Positions 11,171 to 19,687 of a stretch of DNA of 64,000 nucleotides are shown one piece after another. The notes beneath the pieces are model-generated. The model was not told the DNA's origin. It searched no databases and saw only the letters and a list, made by a program, of their open reading frames with translations. A program made the translations under genes and the position numbers. The stretch is taken from contig CAVWOM010000003.1 of the NCBI GenBank assembly GCA_963756575.1, forward strand, positions 186,001 through 250,000, written 5' to 3'. The DNA comes from Palsa-504 sp963756575. GTDB taxonomy: Bacteria > Actinomycetota > Actinomycetes > Streptosporangiales > Streptosporangiaceae. The first letter of the stretch is position 1. Every line of letters starts with the position of its first letter.

Positions 11171-11920
11171 CTGCCCTCCCTCCTCGCGCTGTTAGCGCTT
11201 GTGATCCGTGCTGGGGTCATCAGCTTGTCGCCCTTCTCTCGCTGGTTGCCGGTGATCCGCTCCGCACCGTTTGCGGGGCACTGGGTCGCAGTACCCGCAA
11301 CCGGATAACGGCCCGTCTCCCCGGCACACCCGTGCCGGCTGATGCCGAGCCGGCCGGTGAGCTACCGGTGTTATGAGTTAGCGGAAGCGTAAGTTCCATA
11401 TTGCATCGATCTCTCGCCGATAATGTCACAAGTTGCCATCAATCCCCTTCCGGGGCCCTCACATAGCACCACGGCCAGCACCCGGATATTTCGGGATCTA
11501 GTCTCTTCTGTTAACTCTGGCACCAACGACCACATGGGTCTCGGCGCCGTGAAGCCTTGCCGCCCAACGGCGGTCTCACCGCAGATTCTCCGTCTGCAAC
11601 CGTCCGCGACACTAAGAACCTAATCGGTCCGCCCGCCGTGTCATCCTCCGGGGCCGGTCGCGTCCGGCTTCCGGCCGATGACTACTAAGCGTAACCCTTT
11701 AACTATCTGTAGGCAAATAACTACCTTCCGCGCCCGAACCGGCCAGAATCGGCCTCCCGCGGGCCCCCGCAGGTAGTGCCACATAGCACAAGCAAATTGC
11801 CCAGCTCAACTGGTTATAACGCGCCGCGGATAACGAATCAGCCATCAACTCATAACGCGTTGAAAACACCGAGCATTGGCTCGGGGAGCCGAACGGGGCA
11901 GAGGTCATCCAAAGGTGTCC
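11171..11920. other. Gene-free spacer, 5' region of the importer operon
   Basis: No convincing gene in any frame. The stretch 11690-11880 is clearly more AT-rich than its surroundings and repeats TATAAC/ATAACG-like words. CCGGCAC(11321-11327)/GTGCCGG(11332-11338) forms a small hairpin, GCGCT/AGCGC another near 11186-11198, and GTTATGAGTT (11370-11379) recurs as an exact inverted copy at 11847-11856. These suit promoter and operator sites for the importer, but no specific regulator can be named. Confidence 0.4.
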
Positions 11921-11940
11921 CCGTCACTGGAAGGTGACGG
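11921..11940 (-). terminator. Stem-loop just after purU
   Basis: CCGTCAC/GTGACGG, a 7-base-pair stem with a 6-base loop, begins 3 bases after the purU stop. No U-tract follows, as is common for actinobacterial terminators. Confidence 0.45.
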
Positions 11941-11942
11941 AG

Positions 11943-12812
11943 TCACCGGAAGATGACCGTGCGGCGGCCGTGCAGCAGGACGCGGTGCTCAGCGTGCCAG
12001 CGGACGGCACGGGCCAGTGCGACCCGCTCGGCGTCACGGCCGATGGCGGCGAGGTCCGCCGGGCTGTCTGAGTGGTCGACCCGGGCCACCTCCTGCTCGA
12101 TGATCGGACCTTCGTCCAGGTCAGGCGTGACGTAGTGGGCGGTCGCGCCGATCAGCTTCACCCCGTGCGCGTGGGCCTGATGGTAGGGACGCGCGCCCTT
12201 GAAGCTCGGCAGGAACGAGTGGTGGATGTTGATGACGCGGCCCGCCATCTTGGCGCACAGCCCGGGCGACAGGATGCGCATGTACCGGGCCAGCACCACG
12301 AAGTCGATGCTCAGCTCGCTGACCAGGTCGAGCAGCCGGCCCTCGGACCGCTGCGCGGCGAGCGCGTCGCCCGGTGCGCCGGCCGGCACGCACTCGAACG
12401 GCACCCCGTGCGCCGCCGCCAGCGACGCCAGGTCGGGATGGTTGCCGACCACCAGCGGCACGTCGATGTGCAGCGACTCAGCCGCGCGCCGGTACAGCAG
12501 GTCGTTCAGGCAGTGCCCGGCCCTGGACACCATGATCAGCGCACGCGGCTGGACGGCGGTGTCGTGCAGTTCCCACTCCATGCCGAACCCGGCCGCCACC
12601 GAGGCGAAGCCGCCGCGCAGGGAGTCGTAGGTCAGCGGCGTGCCGGGCACCGTCTCGACGTGCACGCGCATGAAGAAGCGTCCCGCGGTCCGGTCCCCGA
12701 ACTGCTGGCTGTCGAGCACATTGCAGCCCGCCTCGTGCAGGTAAGCCGCGACCGCGTGCACGATCCCGGTCCGGTCCGGGCAGGACAGGGTCAGGACGTA
12801 CTCAGCGGGCAT
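11943..12812 (-). CDS. purU: Formyltetrahydrofolate deformylase
   Basis: Product of 289 residues. Residues 1-85 form an ACT domain (YVLTLSCPDRTGIVHAVA, which binds regulatory amino acids in the family), and residues 90-289 the formyl-transferase fold. The catalytic Asn-His-Asp set is present: NIHHSFLPSFKGARPYHQA carries Asn and His, and ATAHYVTPDLDEGPII carries Asp. The enzyme hydrolyses 10-formyl-THF to formate and THF, balancing one-carbon pools and supplying formate for purine synthesis. Its ATG shares one base with the fabI stop (TAATG), so translation is coupled although the functions are unrelated. Length and motifs match E. coli PurU. Confidence 0.95.
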   Translation of the reverse strand: MPAEYVLTLSCPDRTGIVHAVAAYLHEAGCNVLDSQQFGDRTAGRFFMRVHVETVPGTPLTYDSLRGGFASVAAGFGMEWELHDTAVQPRALIMVSRAGHCLNDLLYRRAAESLHIDVPLVVGNHPDLASLAAAHGVPFECVPAGAPGDALAAQRSEGRLLDLVSELSIDFVVLARYMRILSPGLCAKMAGRVINIHHSFLPSFKGARPYHQAHAHGVKLIGATAHYVTPDLDEGPIIEQEVARVDHSDSPADLAAIGRDAERVALARAVRWHAEHRVLLHGRRTVIFR

Positions 12813-13579
12813 TACGCCCCCACCGCGTGGACGCCGCCGTCCACGTGGACGATCTCGCCGGTGGTGGCGGGGAACCAGTCGGACAGCAGCGCCACGCAGG
12901 CCCGCGCGGTCGGCTCCGGGTTGGCGATGTTCCAGCCGAGCGGGGCGCGGGTGTCCCAGACGTCCTCGAACCGGTCGAAGCCCGGGATGGACTTCGCGGC
13001 CATGGTGCGCAGCGGCCCGGCCGCCACCAGGTTCACCCGGACACCGCGCGGCCCGAGGTCACGGGCCAGGTACCGGGAGCAGGACTCGAGCGCGGCCTTG
13101 GCCACGCCCATCCAGTCGTAGCCGGGCCAGGCGACGCTCGCGTCGAAGTCCAGGCCGACCACGGAACCGCCCCCGCTCATCAGCGGCAGCGCCGCCATCG
13201 TGAGCGCCTTCAGCGAGTACGCCGACACCTGAACCGCCGTCGCCACGTCGGGCCACTTGGTGTGCACGAAGTTCCCGCCGAGGGCTTGCTCCGGGTTCGC
13301 GTACGCGATCGCGTGCAGCACGCCGTCCAGGCCGTCGACGTGCTCCGACACCCGGTCGGCGAGCGAGGCGAGATGCTCGTCGCTGCTCACGTCGAGCTCG
13401 AGCACCGGCGGCGGCGAGGGCAGCCGCTTCGCGATCCGCTCGACCAGGCTGAGCCGCCCGAAACCGGTCAGCACGACCGTCGCGCCTTCCTGCTGCGCGA
13501 CCCGCGCGACGTGAAAGGCGATCGAGGCATCCGTGATGACCCCGGTAACCAGGATCCGCTTGCCCGCCAGGATTCCCAT
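12812..13579 (-). CDS. fabI: Enoyl-[acyl-carrier-protein] reductase (NADH)
   Basis: Product of 255 residues from the ATG at 13579 (GAGG five bases upstream); a GTG three bases earlier is an alternative. FabI/InhA features are the split nucleotide motif GKRILVTGVITDASIAFHVA, the active-site Tyr-x6-Lys in YDWMGVAKAALES, and the substrate-side GPLRTMAAKSIPGFDRFEDVW. It catalyses the last reduction in each cycle of type II fatty-acid elongation. It lies about 100 bases downstream of fabG, the same pairing as fabG1-inhA in mycobacteria. It is the expected target class for isoniazid/triclosan-type inhibitors, inferred from family only. Confidence 0.95.
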   Translation of the reverse strand: MGILAGKRILVTGVITDASIAFHVARVAQQEGATVVLTGFGRLSLVERIAKRLPSPPPVLELDVSSDEHLASLADRVSEHVDGLDGVLHAIAYANPEQALGGNFVHTKWPDVATAVQVSAYSLKALTMAALPLMSGGGSVVGLDFDASVAWPGYDWMGVAKAALESCSRYLARDLGPRGVRVNLVAAGPLRTMAAKSIPGFDRFEDVWDTRAPLGWNIANPEPTARACVALLSDWFPATTGEIVHVDGGVHAVGA

Positions 13580-13683
13580 CACTGCCTCATTCCCATGGTG
13601 ATCACTTTGCCCTGCCGGACCCCGCCAGCTAAATGGGCGGCAGCGCCCAGCTTGCGTCCGCTCGCTTGTGGGCTCTCGACAAG

Positions 13684-14388
13684 TCAGTGCCCCATCCCGA
13701 GACCGCCGTCGACGGGGATGACGGCGCCGGTGATGTAGGCGGCGTCGGGGCCGGCCAGGAACGCGACCGCCGCGGCCACCTCTTCCGGGACGGCGTACCG
13801 GCCCAGCGGCACCGCGCCGATGATCGCGGCCTTCCTCTCCTGCGACAAGCTCGCCGTCATGTCACTGTCCACGAAGCCGGGCGCGACCACGTTGGCGGTG
13901 ATGCCGCGCGACCCCAGCTCGCGCGCCAGCGACCGGGCCAGGCCGACCAGGCCGGCCTTGGACGAGGCGTAGTTGGCCTGCCCGGCCGATCCGTACAGGC
14001 CGACGACGGAGGAGATGAAGACCAGGCGCCCGCGGCGCATCCGCATCATCGGGCGCACGGCCCGCTTGGCCACCCGGTAGGAACCGGCCAGGTTGGTGTC
14101 GAGCACCTCGGCGAAGGCGTCCTCGCTCATCAACGCGAGCAGCGTGTCACGGGTCACGCCGGCGTTGGCGACCAGCACCTCGACCGGTCCCTGGTCCGCC
14201 TCCACGGCGGTGAAGGCGGCGTCGACCGAGGCCGCGTCGCGCACGTCGCAGCGGACCACGGCCAGCCCGTCCACCGGGTCGCCCGCGCGTGAGGTGACCG
14301 TGACGCTGTCGCCGTCGGCCGCGAACCGCCGCGCGATGGCCAGCCCGATTCCGCGGTTCCCGCCGGTCACAAGCACGGAACGCCCCAC
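13684..14388 (-). CDS. fabG: 3-oxoacyl-[acyl-carrier-protein] reductase
   Basis: Product of 234 residues. I place the start at the GTG at 14388, which has GGAGG six bases upstream and leads directly into GRSVLVTGGNRGIG, the NADPH-binding Gly motif; the longer upstream reading is not conserved. Other marks are NAGVTRD, the Ser-Tyr-Lys triad in SSVVGLYGSAGQANYASSK, and the C-terminal GAVIPVDGGLGMGH. It reduces beta-ketoacyl-ACP in fatty-acid elongation. It is transcribed together with fabI and purU and is divergent from tldD across a 95-base spacer. Confidence 0.94.
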   Translation of the reverse strand: MGRSVLVTGGNRGIGLAIARRFAADGDSVTVTSRAGDPVDGLAVVRCDVRDAASVDAAFTAVEADQGPVEVLVANAGVTRDTLLALMSEDAFAEVLDTNLAGSYRVAKRAVRPMMRMRRGRLVFISSVVGLYGSAGQANYASSKAGLVGLARSLARELGSRGITANVVAPGFVDSDMTASLSQERKAAIIGAVPLGRYAVPEEVAAAVAFLAGPDAAYITGAVIPVDGGLGMGH

Positions 14389-14469
14389 ACTCGCCTCCAA
14401 GGTGCATCCGGGACGGGTCTCGACCGCCCGGGCCAGCACCTTACCGCAGCAGCTCGGAGGCGGTGGGGA

Positions 14470-14475
14470 TAGACT
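14470..14475 (+). promoter_or_regulatory. -10 element (TAGACT) for tldD
   Basis: TAGACT ends 8 bases before the GTG at 14484. No Shine-Dalgarno at suitable distance, so a leaderless or near-leaderless start is likely. Confidence 0.4.
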
Positions 14476-14483
14476 CACGCGGC

Positions 14484-15995
14484 GTGAATGATGGTCAGTC
14501 CAAGATCGATCCGCAATTCGCCGCGCTGCCGCTGCGGGACCTGGCCGACGCGGCCCTCGCGCAAGCCAGCCAGCTCGGCGCCCAGCACGCCGACTTCCGC
14601 GCCGAGCGCATCCGGGGACAGCAGATCGGCCTGTCCGACGGGAATCCCCAGACCCAGTTCGACGCCGACGACACGGGCCTCGCCGTCCGGGTGATCGTAG
14701 ACGGGACCTGGGGCTTCGCCGCGACCGTCGATCTCACCGCGGACGCCGCGGCGGAGGCGGCCCGGCAGGCGGTCGAGGTCGCCCGGGTAGCCGCCGCGAT
14801 GAACACCGAGCCGATCGAGCTGGCCCCCGAGCCCGCCTACGGCGAGGTGACCTGGGTGTCCGCCTACGACATCGACCCGTTCACGGTCAGCGTGGCGGAG
14901 AAGGTGGCGCTGCTGGCGCAGTGGAGCCATGATCTGCTCGCGCACCCCGCCGTCAGCCACGTGGACGCCTCGCTGCAGCAGGTCATGGAGTGCAAGTTCT
15001 ACTCCGACGGCGCCACCACCGCGACCCAGCAGCGGGTCCGGCTGCTTCCCCAGCTGACCGCGATCGCGGTGCCGGACGACGGCCGGTTCGACACCATGCG
15101 CACGCTGGCCCCGCCGGCCGGCCGGGGCTATGAGTTCCTTACGGGAACCGGCTGGGATTTCGCGGCCGAGCTGGCCGAGCTGCCCGAACTGCTCGCCGCC
15201 AAGCTGCGGGCCCCCTCGGTCGAGGCGGGTCAGTACGACCTGGTCATCGACCCCTCCAACCTCTGGCTCACCATCCACGAGTCGATCGGTCACGCCACCG
15301 AACTGGACCGCGCGCTCGGCTACGAGGCCGCCTACGCCGGTACCTCGTTCGCCACCTTGGACAAGCTCGGCACCCTGGCCTACGGCTCGCCCGTCATGCA
15401 CGTCACCGGCGACCGGACCGCCGAGCACGGCCTGGCCACCATCGGCTACGACGACGAGGGCGTGGCCGGGCAGTCCTGGGACCTGATCCGCGACGGCGTG
15501 CTGGCCGGCTACCAGCTGGACCGGCGGATGGCGCTGCTCAAAGGGTTCGGCCGGTCCAACGGCTGCGCGTTCTCCGACAGCCCCGGGCACATGCCGCTGC
15601 AGCGCATGGCCAACGTCTCCCTGCAGCCGGCCGCCGGCGGCCCGTCCACCGCCGACCTCATCGCCGGGGTCGAGAACGGGATCTACATCCTCGGCGACAA
15701 GAGCTGGTCGATCGACATGCAGCGGTACAACTTCCAGTTCACCGGCCAGCGCTTCTTCAAGATCAAGAACGGGCGCCTGGACGGCCAGCTGCGCGACGTC
15801 GCCTACCAGGCCACCACCACGGACTTCTGGGGCTCGATGGAAGCCGTCGGCGGACCGCAGACCTACGTCCTCGGCGGCGCCTTCAACTGCGGCAAGGGCC
15901 AGCCCGGTCAGGTCGCCCCGGTCAGCCACGGCTGCCCGGCGGCCCTGATGCGCGGCGTGCGGATACTCAACACGGCCGAGGAAGGCACCTCATGA
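14484..15995 (+). CDS. tldD: TldD, metalloprotease subunit
   Basis: About 503 residues. The start is set at GTG 14484 because of the TAGACT element just upstream; GTG 14463 is an alternative with GGAGG only 2 bases away. Conserved sequence begins at PQFAALPLRDLADAAL. The zinc-binding/catalytic motif HESIGHATELDRALG lies near residue 270, and the family signature GSPVMHVTGDRT and CGKGQPGQ follow. TldD forms a heterodimer with TldE and cleaves unfolded peptides; in enterobacteria it matures microcin B17 and degrades CcdA. No RiPP precursor gene is visible nearby. The stop overlaps the tldE start (ATGA), showing tight coupling. Confidence 0.94.
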   Translation: MNDGQSKIDPQFAALPLRDLADAALAQASQLGAQHADFRAERIRGQQIGLSDGNPQTQFDADDTGLAVRVIVDGTWGFAATVDLTADAAAEAARQAVEVARVAAAMNTEPIELAPEPAYGEVTWVSAYDIDPFTVSVAEKVALLAQWSHDLLAHPAVSHVDASLQQVMECKFYSDGATTATQQRVRLLPQLTAIAVPDDGRFDTMRTLAPPAGRGYEFLTGTGWDFAAELAELPELLAAKLRAPSVEAGQYDLVIDPSNLWLTIHESIGHATELDRALGYEAAYAGTSFATLDKLGTLAYGSPVMHVTGDRTAEHGLATIGYDDEGVAGQSWDLIRDGVLAGYQLDRRMALLKGFGRSNGCAFSDSPGHMPLQRMANVSLQPAAGGPSTADLIAGVENGIYILGDKSWSIDMQRYNFQFTGQRFFKIKNGRLDGQLRDVAYQATTTDFWGSMEAVGGPQTYVLGGAFNCGKGQPGQVAPVSHGCPAALMRGVRILNTAEEGTS

Positions 15996-17419
15996 GCGGC
16001 GAACTGACTCCGCAGGAGACCGTCGAGCGGGCCCTGGCCGCGGGGCGCTCCGGCGACTACGTGGTGATGGCCGAGGAGACGTCCACCGCCAACCTGCGCT
16101 GGGCGGGAAACACCCTCACCACCAACGGCGTATCACGCTCGCGCCAGCTCACCGTCATCGCCATCGACCGGCGCGGTGACGGCGCCGCGGTCGGCGTGGT
16201 GTCCCGCGCCGGCGTCGGGGCCGACCAGATCGAGGACGTGGTCGCCGCAGCCGAGCACGCGGCCGCCGAGAGCTCCCCCGCCGAGGACGCGGGTGAGCTG
16301 GCGGGGCCGGGAGAACCGACTCCGTTCGGGATAATTGATGACGGTGGACCCGGCTGGGACGCGGCGCCGGAGCGGACCGAGATCGGGGTGCTGCGCGACT
16401 TCGCGGCCGCGCTCGGGCAGACGCTGCGCGTCGCCGGGTCGGCGGGCCGCAAGCTCTACGGGTTCGCCGAGCACCAGGTGGAAAGCACCTTCCTCGGCAC
16501 CTCGGCCGGGGTGCGGCTGCGGCACGACCAGCCGACCGGGCGGGTAGAGCTGAACGCCAAGTCCGCCGACCTGGCCCGCTCCGCCTGGACGGGGGTGGCC
16601 ACCCGCGACTTCACCGACGTGGACATCGCCGCCCTGGACGCCGGGCTGGCCGGGCGGCTCGACTGGGCCAAGCGCACCGTGGCGCTGCCCGCCGGGCGGT
16701 ACGAGACGCTGCTGCCGCCGACCGCCGTGGCCGACCTGCTCACGTACATGTACTGGTCGGCCGGGGCGAAGGACGCGGCGGACGGCCGGACGGTGTTCAG
16801 CAAGGCCGGCGGCGGCACCCGGATCGGCGAGCGGCTTTCCGGCCAGCCCGTGACGCTGTCCAGCGACCCGCGGGCGGCGGGCCTGGGTTGCGCGCCGTTC
16901 GTGATCGCGCACGCGTCCGGAGCCGATTCCTCGGTGTTCGACAACGGCCTGCCGCTGGGCCCGACCGACTGGGTCCGCGACGGCGCGCTGACGGCCCTGA
17001 TCTCCTCCCGGCACTCGGCCGCGGCGGCCGGGCTGCCGGTCACCACCCCCGCCATCGACAACCTGACCTTCGCCACCTCCGCCGCCGACGCGCCGTCCCT
17101 GGAGCAGATGATCGCCTCCACCGGGCGCGGGCTCCTGCTCACCTGCCTGTGGTACATCCGCGAGGTGGACCCGCAGACGCTGCTGCTGACCGGGCTCACC
17201 CGGGACGGCGTGTACCTGGTCGAGGACGGCGAGGTGACCGGCGCGGTGAACAACTTCAGGTTCAACGAGTCGCCGGTCGCCCTGCTGGGACGGCTGCTCG
17301 AGGTGGGTGCCACCGAGCCCACGCTGCCGCGTGAGTGGGGCGACTACTTCAACCGGGCCGCGATGCCGCCGGTGCGGGTCGAGGGCTTCAACATGTCCTC
17401 GGTGAGCCAGGCCAGCTAG
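15992..17419 (+). CDS. tldE: TldE/PmbA, partner subunit of TldD
   Basis: Product of 475 residues of the PmbA/TldE family. It starts within the tldD stop codon. It lacks the HExxxH motif, as expected of the non-metal-binding partner. Conserved stretches include YWSAGAKDAADGRTVFSKAGGGTRIGERL (the FSKAGGG part), DNGLPLGPTDWVRDGAL, and the C-terminal DGEVTGAVNNFRFNESPVALL. It would assemble with TldD into the active cytoplasmic protease. Gene order, overlap and length match the standard actinobacterial tldDE pair. Confidence 0.94.
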   Translation: MSGELTPQETVERALAAGRSGDYVVMAEETSTANLRWAGNTLTTNGVSRSRQLTVIAIDRRGDGAAVGVVSRAGVGADQIEDVVAAAEHAAAESSPAEDAGELAGPGEPTPFGIIDDGGPGWDAAPERTEIGVLRDFAAALGQTLRVAGSAGRKLYGFAEHQVESTFLGTSAGVRLRHDQPTGRVELNAKSADLARSAWTGVATRDFTDVDIAALDAGLAGRLDWAKRTVALPAGRYETLLPPTAVADLLTYMYWSAGAKDAADGRTVFSKAGGGTRIGERLSGQPVTLSSDPRAAGLGCAPFVIAHASGADSSVFDNGLPLGPTDWVRDGALTALISSRHSAAAAGLPVTTPAIDNLTFATSAADAPSLEQMIASTGRGLLLTCLWYIREVDPQTLLLTGLTRDGVYLVEDGEVTGAVNNFRFNESPVALLGRLLEVGATEPTLPREWGDYFNRAAMPPVRVEGFNMSSVSQAS

Positions 17420-17455
17420 CCAGGCCCTGATTCCGCCCGGTTTGGTGGCCAGGCA

Positions 17456-17461
17456 TACCGT
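17456..17461 (+). promoter_or_regulatory. -10 element (TACCGT) for the DUF3099 gene
   Basis: TACCGT ends 6 bases before the GTG at 17468, the spacing expected for a leaderless transcript. Confidence 0.45.
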
Positions 17462-17467
17462 GGAAGC

Positions 17468-17842
17468 GTGAGGATGAATCATTCCAGCCGGCCGGCGTCA
17501 GTGCACGTGGTGACGCAGGCGCGCCGGTCGCTGTCGGACGACATCGCCTACCGGCAGCGACGCTACCTGCTGATGATGGGCATCCGCGCGATCTGCTTCG
17601 CAATAGCCGTCTGCTTGTTCGTCAACCACTTCGGCTGGCTCGCCGCGATACCGGCGGTCGCGGCCATCTTCATTCCGTATTTCGCCGTCGTGTTCGCCAA
17701 CGGCGGCCGGGAGCCGGACAACACCCGCGGCTTCATGGAGTACCGGCCGAACGTGCCCGCTACCCGTGACCCCCGCAGGCCCCCAGAAGCAAACGGGGGA
17801 AACGGCACCAGGCCCGTCGGGCCCGGCTCGGCCGATAACTAA
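17468..17842 (+). CDS. DUF3099 small membrane protein
   Basis: Product of 124 residues. The family core is ITQARRSLSDDI-like (VTQARRSLSDDIAYRQRRY), followed by two membrane helices (residues about 38-54 IRAICFAIAVCLFVN and 58-77 LAAIPAVAAIFIPYFAVV) and a polar tail rich in Pro, Arg, Asn and Gly. DUF3099 proteins are widespread in Actinobacteria with no known activity. GTG 17468 is supported by the -10 element six bases upstream; an ATG two codons later is possible. It lies 48 bases after tldE and just before the non-coding RNA locus. Confidence 0.88.
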   Translation: MRMNHSSRPASVHVVTQARRSLSDDIAYRQRRYLLMMGIRAICFAIAVCLFVNHFGWLAAIPAVAAIFIPYFAVVFANGGREPDNTRGFMEYRPNVPATRDPRRPPEANGGNGTRPVGPGSADN

Positions 17843-17900
17843 TCAGGGCACGGATTGGGCCTGCTCAGGCCTCGTCCCGAGATCCGGTTGTAATTGGGTC

Positions 17901-17932
17901 TTGACACACTGGGGGGTGTTTCCGTGTACGAT
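17901..17932 (+). promoter_or_regulatory. Promoter of the 6C-like RNA
   Basis: A perfect TTGACA (17901-17906) and TACGAT (17927-17932) are followed, 7 bases on, by the first base of hairpin 1. The 20-base spacing is longer than the usual 17-18. The match of predicted start (about 17939-17940) with the base of the first hairpin supports the call. Confidence 0.6.
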
Positions 17933-17938
17933 TCATAT

Positions 17939-18072
17939 CGATGCTCTGGTCCCCCGTCGGAGCATCACTGCCGGCGTTCCGGGCCCCCGTCGGAACGCCG
18001 ATGATGCGACGCCGGGTGGTTTGCCCCCGTAGCCACCCGGCGTCGCCCTATGCTCGGGGACCTTCGGTCCCC
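17939..18072 (+). ncRNA. 6C-family non-coding RNA with three C-loop hairpins
   Basis: Three consecutive hairpins each expose CCCCCGT in the loop. Hairpin 1 is 17940-17966 (GATGCTC/GAGCATC). Hairpin 2 is 17972-18000 (CGGCGTTCC/GGAACGCCG). Hairpin 3 is 18006-18046 with a 14-base-pair stem. A fourth, GGGGACC TTC GGTCCCC (18056-18072), follows and looks like the terminator. Tandem hairpins with C-rich loops and a promoter immediately upstream are the definition of the actinobacterial 6C RNA (RF01066; B11 in M. tuberculosis). Known examples usually have two C-loop hairpins with six or more C; here there are three with five. In mycobacteria the C-rich loops pair with G-rich mRNA sites to repress translation. 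No open reading frame fits this segment. Confidence 0.75.
18056..18072 (+). terminator. Terminator-like hairpin of the 6C-like RNA
   Basis: GGGGACC/GGTCCCC with a TTC triloop directly after the third C-loop hairpin. Confidence 0.5.
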
Positions 18073-18750
18073 TTCGCCGGTGGCTCACGGTGCTTTCCCG
18101 CGGGAACGACCCCCCGGAGCCCCCCGAGCGGCCCCTCTGTCGGGGGGTGGGTCCCGCCGTTGGCCTTCTTCTGTGGTGTGGCTGGCCTTGGGTTCGGGTG
18201 AACGTGGGGTGAACGGCGAGCCAACGCGGGTTGGGTCTTGGGGTTGGGTTTGGGTGGGGTGCGGAGAGTGATCTGAGGGGCGCGTAGCGGATACCAGGGA
18301 CGATCTGGGTTCTGACGATCTTGGGGGTCCCCCGGGTCGGCTTGGGGCGGGTGGATGGTCTTGGGGGTGGGCCGGCCGGCGGGTCGCGCACCGGCCGCTG
18401 GGCGTCCGTGATCGCGGTTAGGGCGTGCTGGCCTCCTGGGCTCGCTGAGGGGGCCTGGGGGCGGGTGGCGTGCCCTTGGGATGGGGTGGCGCGAGGGAGA
18501 GCCCCTGAGGGGCGCTCGAAGGGCGGGCGCGGGGAGGCGCCGGGTGCGCCATAAGTGCGAAATAGGCTCCGGATGGCGAGCGTCGGGCTTTTGGGGATGG
18601 GCCGCGACGCAATCCGTAAGGTTTCTTATCTGAAGAGGGACGTAGACGTTGTGTTGCGAGTCGGGGATTGCTGCTCACTTTTCGTTATAGAGGCGAGCAA
18701 AATTCGCAGACGATCAGCGGCTGCTTACTAGTTAATACCACCGAATGCCA
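18073..18750. other. Gene-free, G-rich spacer downstream of the RNA locus
   Basis: No coding region recognised. It contains a nested hairpin at 18109-18153 (outer GACCC/GGGTC, inner CCCCCCGA/TCGGGGGG) and a G-quadruplex-prone run at 18228-18259 with six tracts of three or more G. Around 18650-18760 the composition turns AT-rich, unlike the rest of the window. Confidence 0.4.
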
Positions 18751-18770
18751 CAACATTGTATGCAATGTTG
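18751..18770 (-). terminator. Stem-loop after the ABC efflux operon
   Basis: CAACATTG (18751-18758) and CAATGTTG (18763-18770) form an 8-base-pair stem with a 4-base loop, 6 bases beyond the permease stop codon. Confidence 0.45.
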
Positions 18771-18776
18771 CAGCGC

Positions 18777-19685
18777 CTATTCGGTCTTGCGGAACTCGGC
18801 TATGGCTATACCTAGCATTCCTAGGCCCATCACCGCGACGATGGCCAGTGACAGGCCCGTCGGGACCAGCCAGCCGTTCCAGGTGACGCCGGGGCTGAGC
18901 TCGGTCAGCGCGGCCCGGCCGACGGTCAGCTGGCCGAACACCGCGTGCCGCATCGGGTCGACGATGTAGGTGAGCGGATCGATCCTCGTCAGCACCGTCA
19001 GCCAGGACGGCAGCCCGTTCAGCGGGTACAGCGCGCCGGACAGGAAGAACAACGGCAGGACGAACAGCTGGGTGAGCGCCATGAAGGCCTGGATCTGCTT
19101 GATCCGGGCCGCCATCATGACGCCGAACGCGGTCAGCGTGAACGCCAGCAGGAGCAGCTCCCCCACCAAGGTGATCAGCAGCACCGGGTCGTAGGGGACG
19201 TGCGCCACGCCCGCGAGGGCCAGGAAGATGATGCCCTGGAACGTGGCCACGGTCGCGCCGCCCAGGCATTTGCCGATGACGATCGCCCACCGCCGGACCG
19301 GCGCCACGAGCATCTCGCGCAAGAACCCGAACTCCCGGTCCCAGACGATGGAGGCGGCCGAGAAGATCGACGTGAACAGCACCGACATCGCCAGGACGCC
19401 GGGGTAGATGAACGTCTGGAAGTCGACGCCGGGCGGCAGGCCGCGGCCGGCCAGCCGGGAGAGCCCGGTACCCAGGATGAACAGGAAGAGCACCGGCTGG
19501 ACCAGCGAGGTGACCGCGCGCAGCCGGTCGGTGCGGAACCGGATCAGCTCGCGGCGCCAGACGATGCTGACCGCGCGCAGGTCGGCGCGGATGCTGCGCT
19601 CGGGGACCGCGACCCTGATGAGCTCGGTGAGATCACGTTCCCGGGTCGCGGCGGCCTCCTCGGCCGCCATGTCCTTGGTCGCCAT
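18777..19685 (-). CDS. ABC-2 type efflux permease (DrrB-like)
   Basis: Product of 302 residues with about six membrane helices. After a cytoplasmic N-terminus come ELIRFRTDRLRAVTSLVQPVLFLFILGTGL (first helix), MSVLFTSIFSAASIVWDREFGFLREMLVAP (the conserved ABC-2 permease segment WDREFGFLREMLVAPV) and FVLPLFFLSGALYPLNGLP. The segment WDREFGFLREMLVAP is typical of daunorubicin-resistance-type exporters. It would form the membrane part of an exporter for drugs, lipids or another hydrophobic compound. The start lies 2 bases after the ATPase stop; it is the last gene of a padR-ATPase-permease operon. Confidence 0.92.
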   Translation of the reverse strand: MATKDMAAEEAAATRERDLTELIRVAVPERSIRADLRAVSIVWRRELIRFRTDRLRAVTSLVQPVLFLFILGTGLSRLAGRGLPPGVDFQTFIYPGVLAMSVLFTSIFSAASIVWDREFGFLREMLVAPVRRWAIVIGKCLGGATVATFQGIIFLALAGVAHVPYDPVLLITLVGELLLLAFTLTAFGVMMAARIKQIQAFMALTQLFVLPLFFLSGALYPLNGLPSWLTVLTRIDPLTYIVDPMRHAVFGQLTVGRAALTELSPGVTWNGWLVPTGLSLAIVAVMGLGMLGIAIAEFRKTE

Positions 19686-19687
19686 CG

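Noticed and set aside
11171..11942. A riboswitch or T-box upstream of the importer
   Set aside because: Small hairpins exist, but I could not match any known riboswitch core or T-box sequence.
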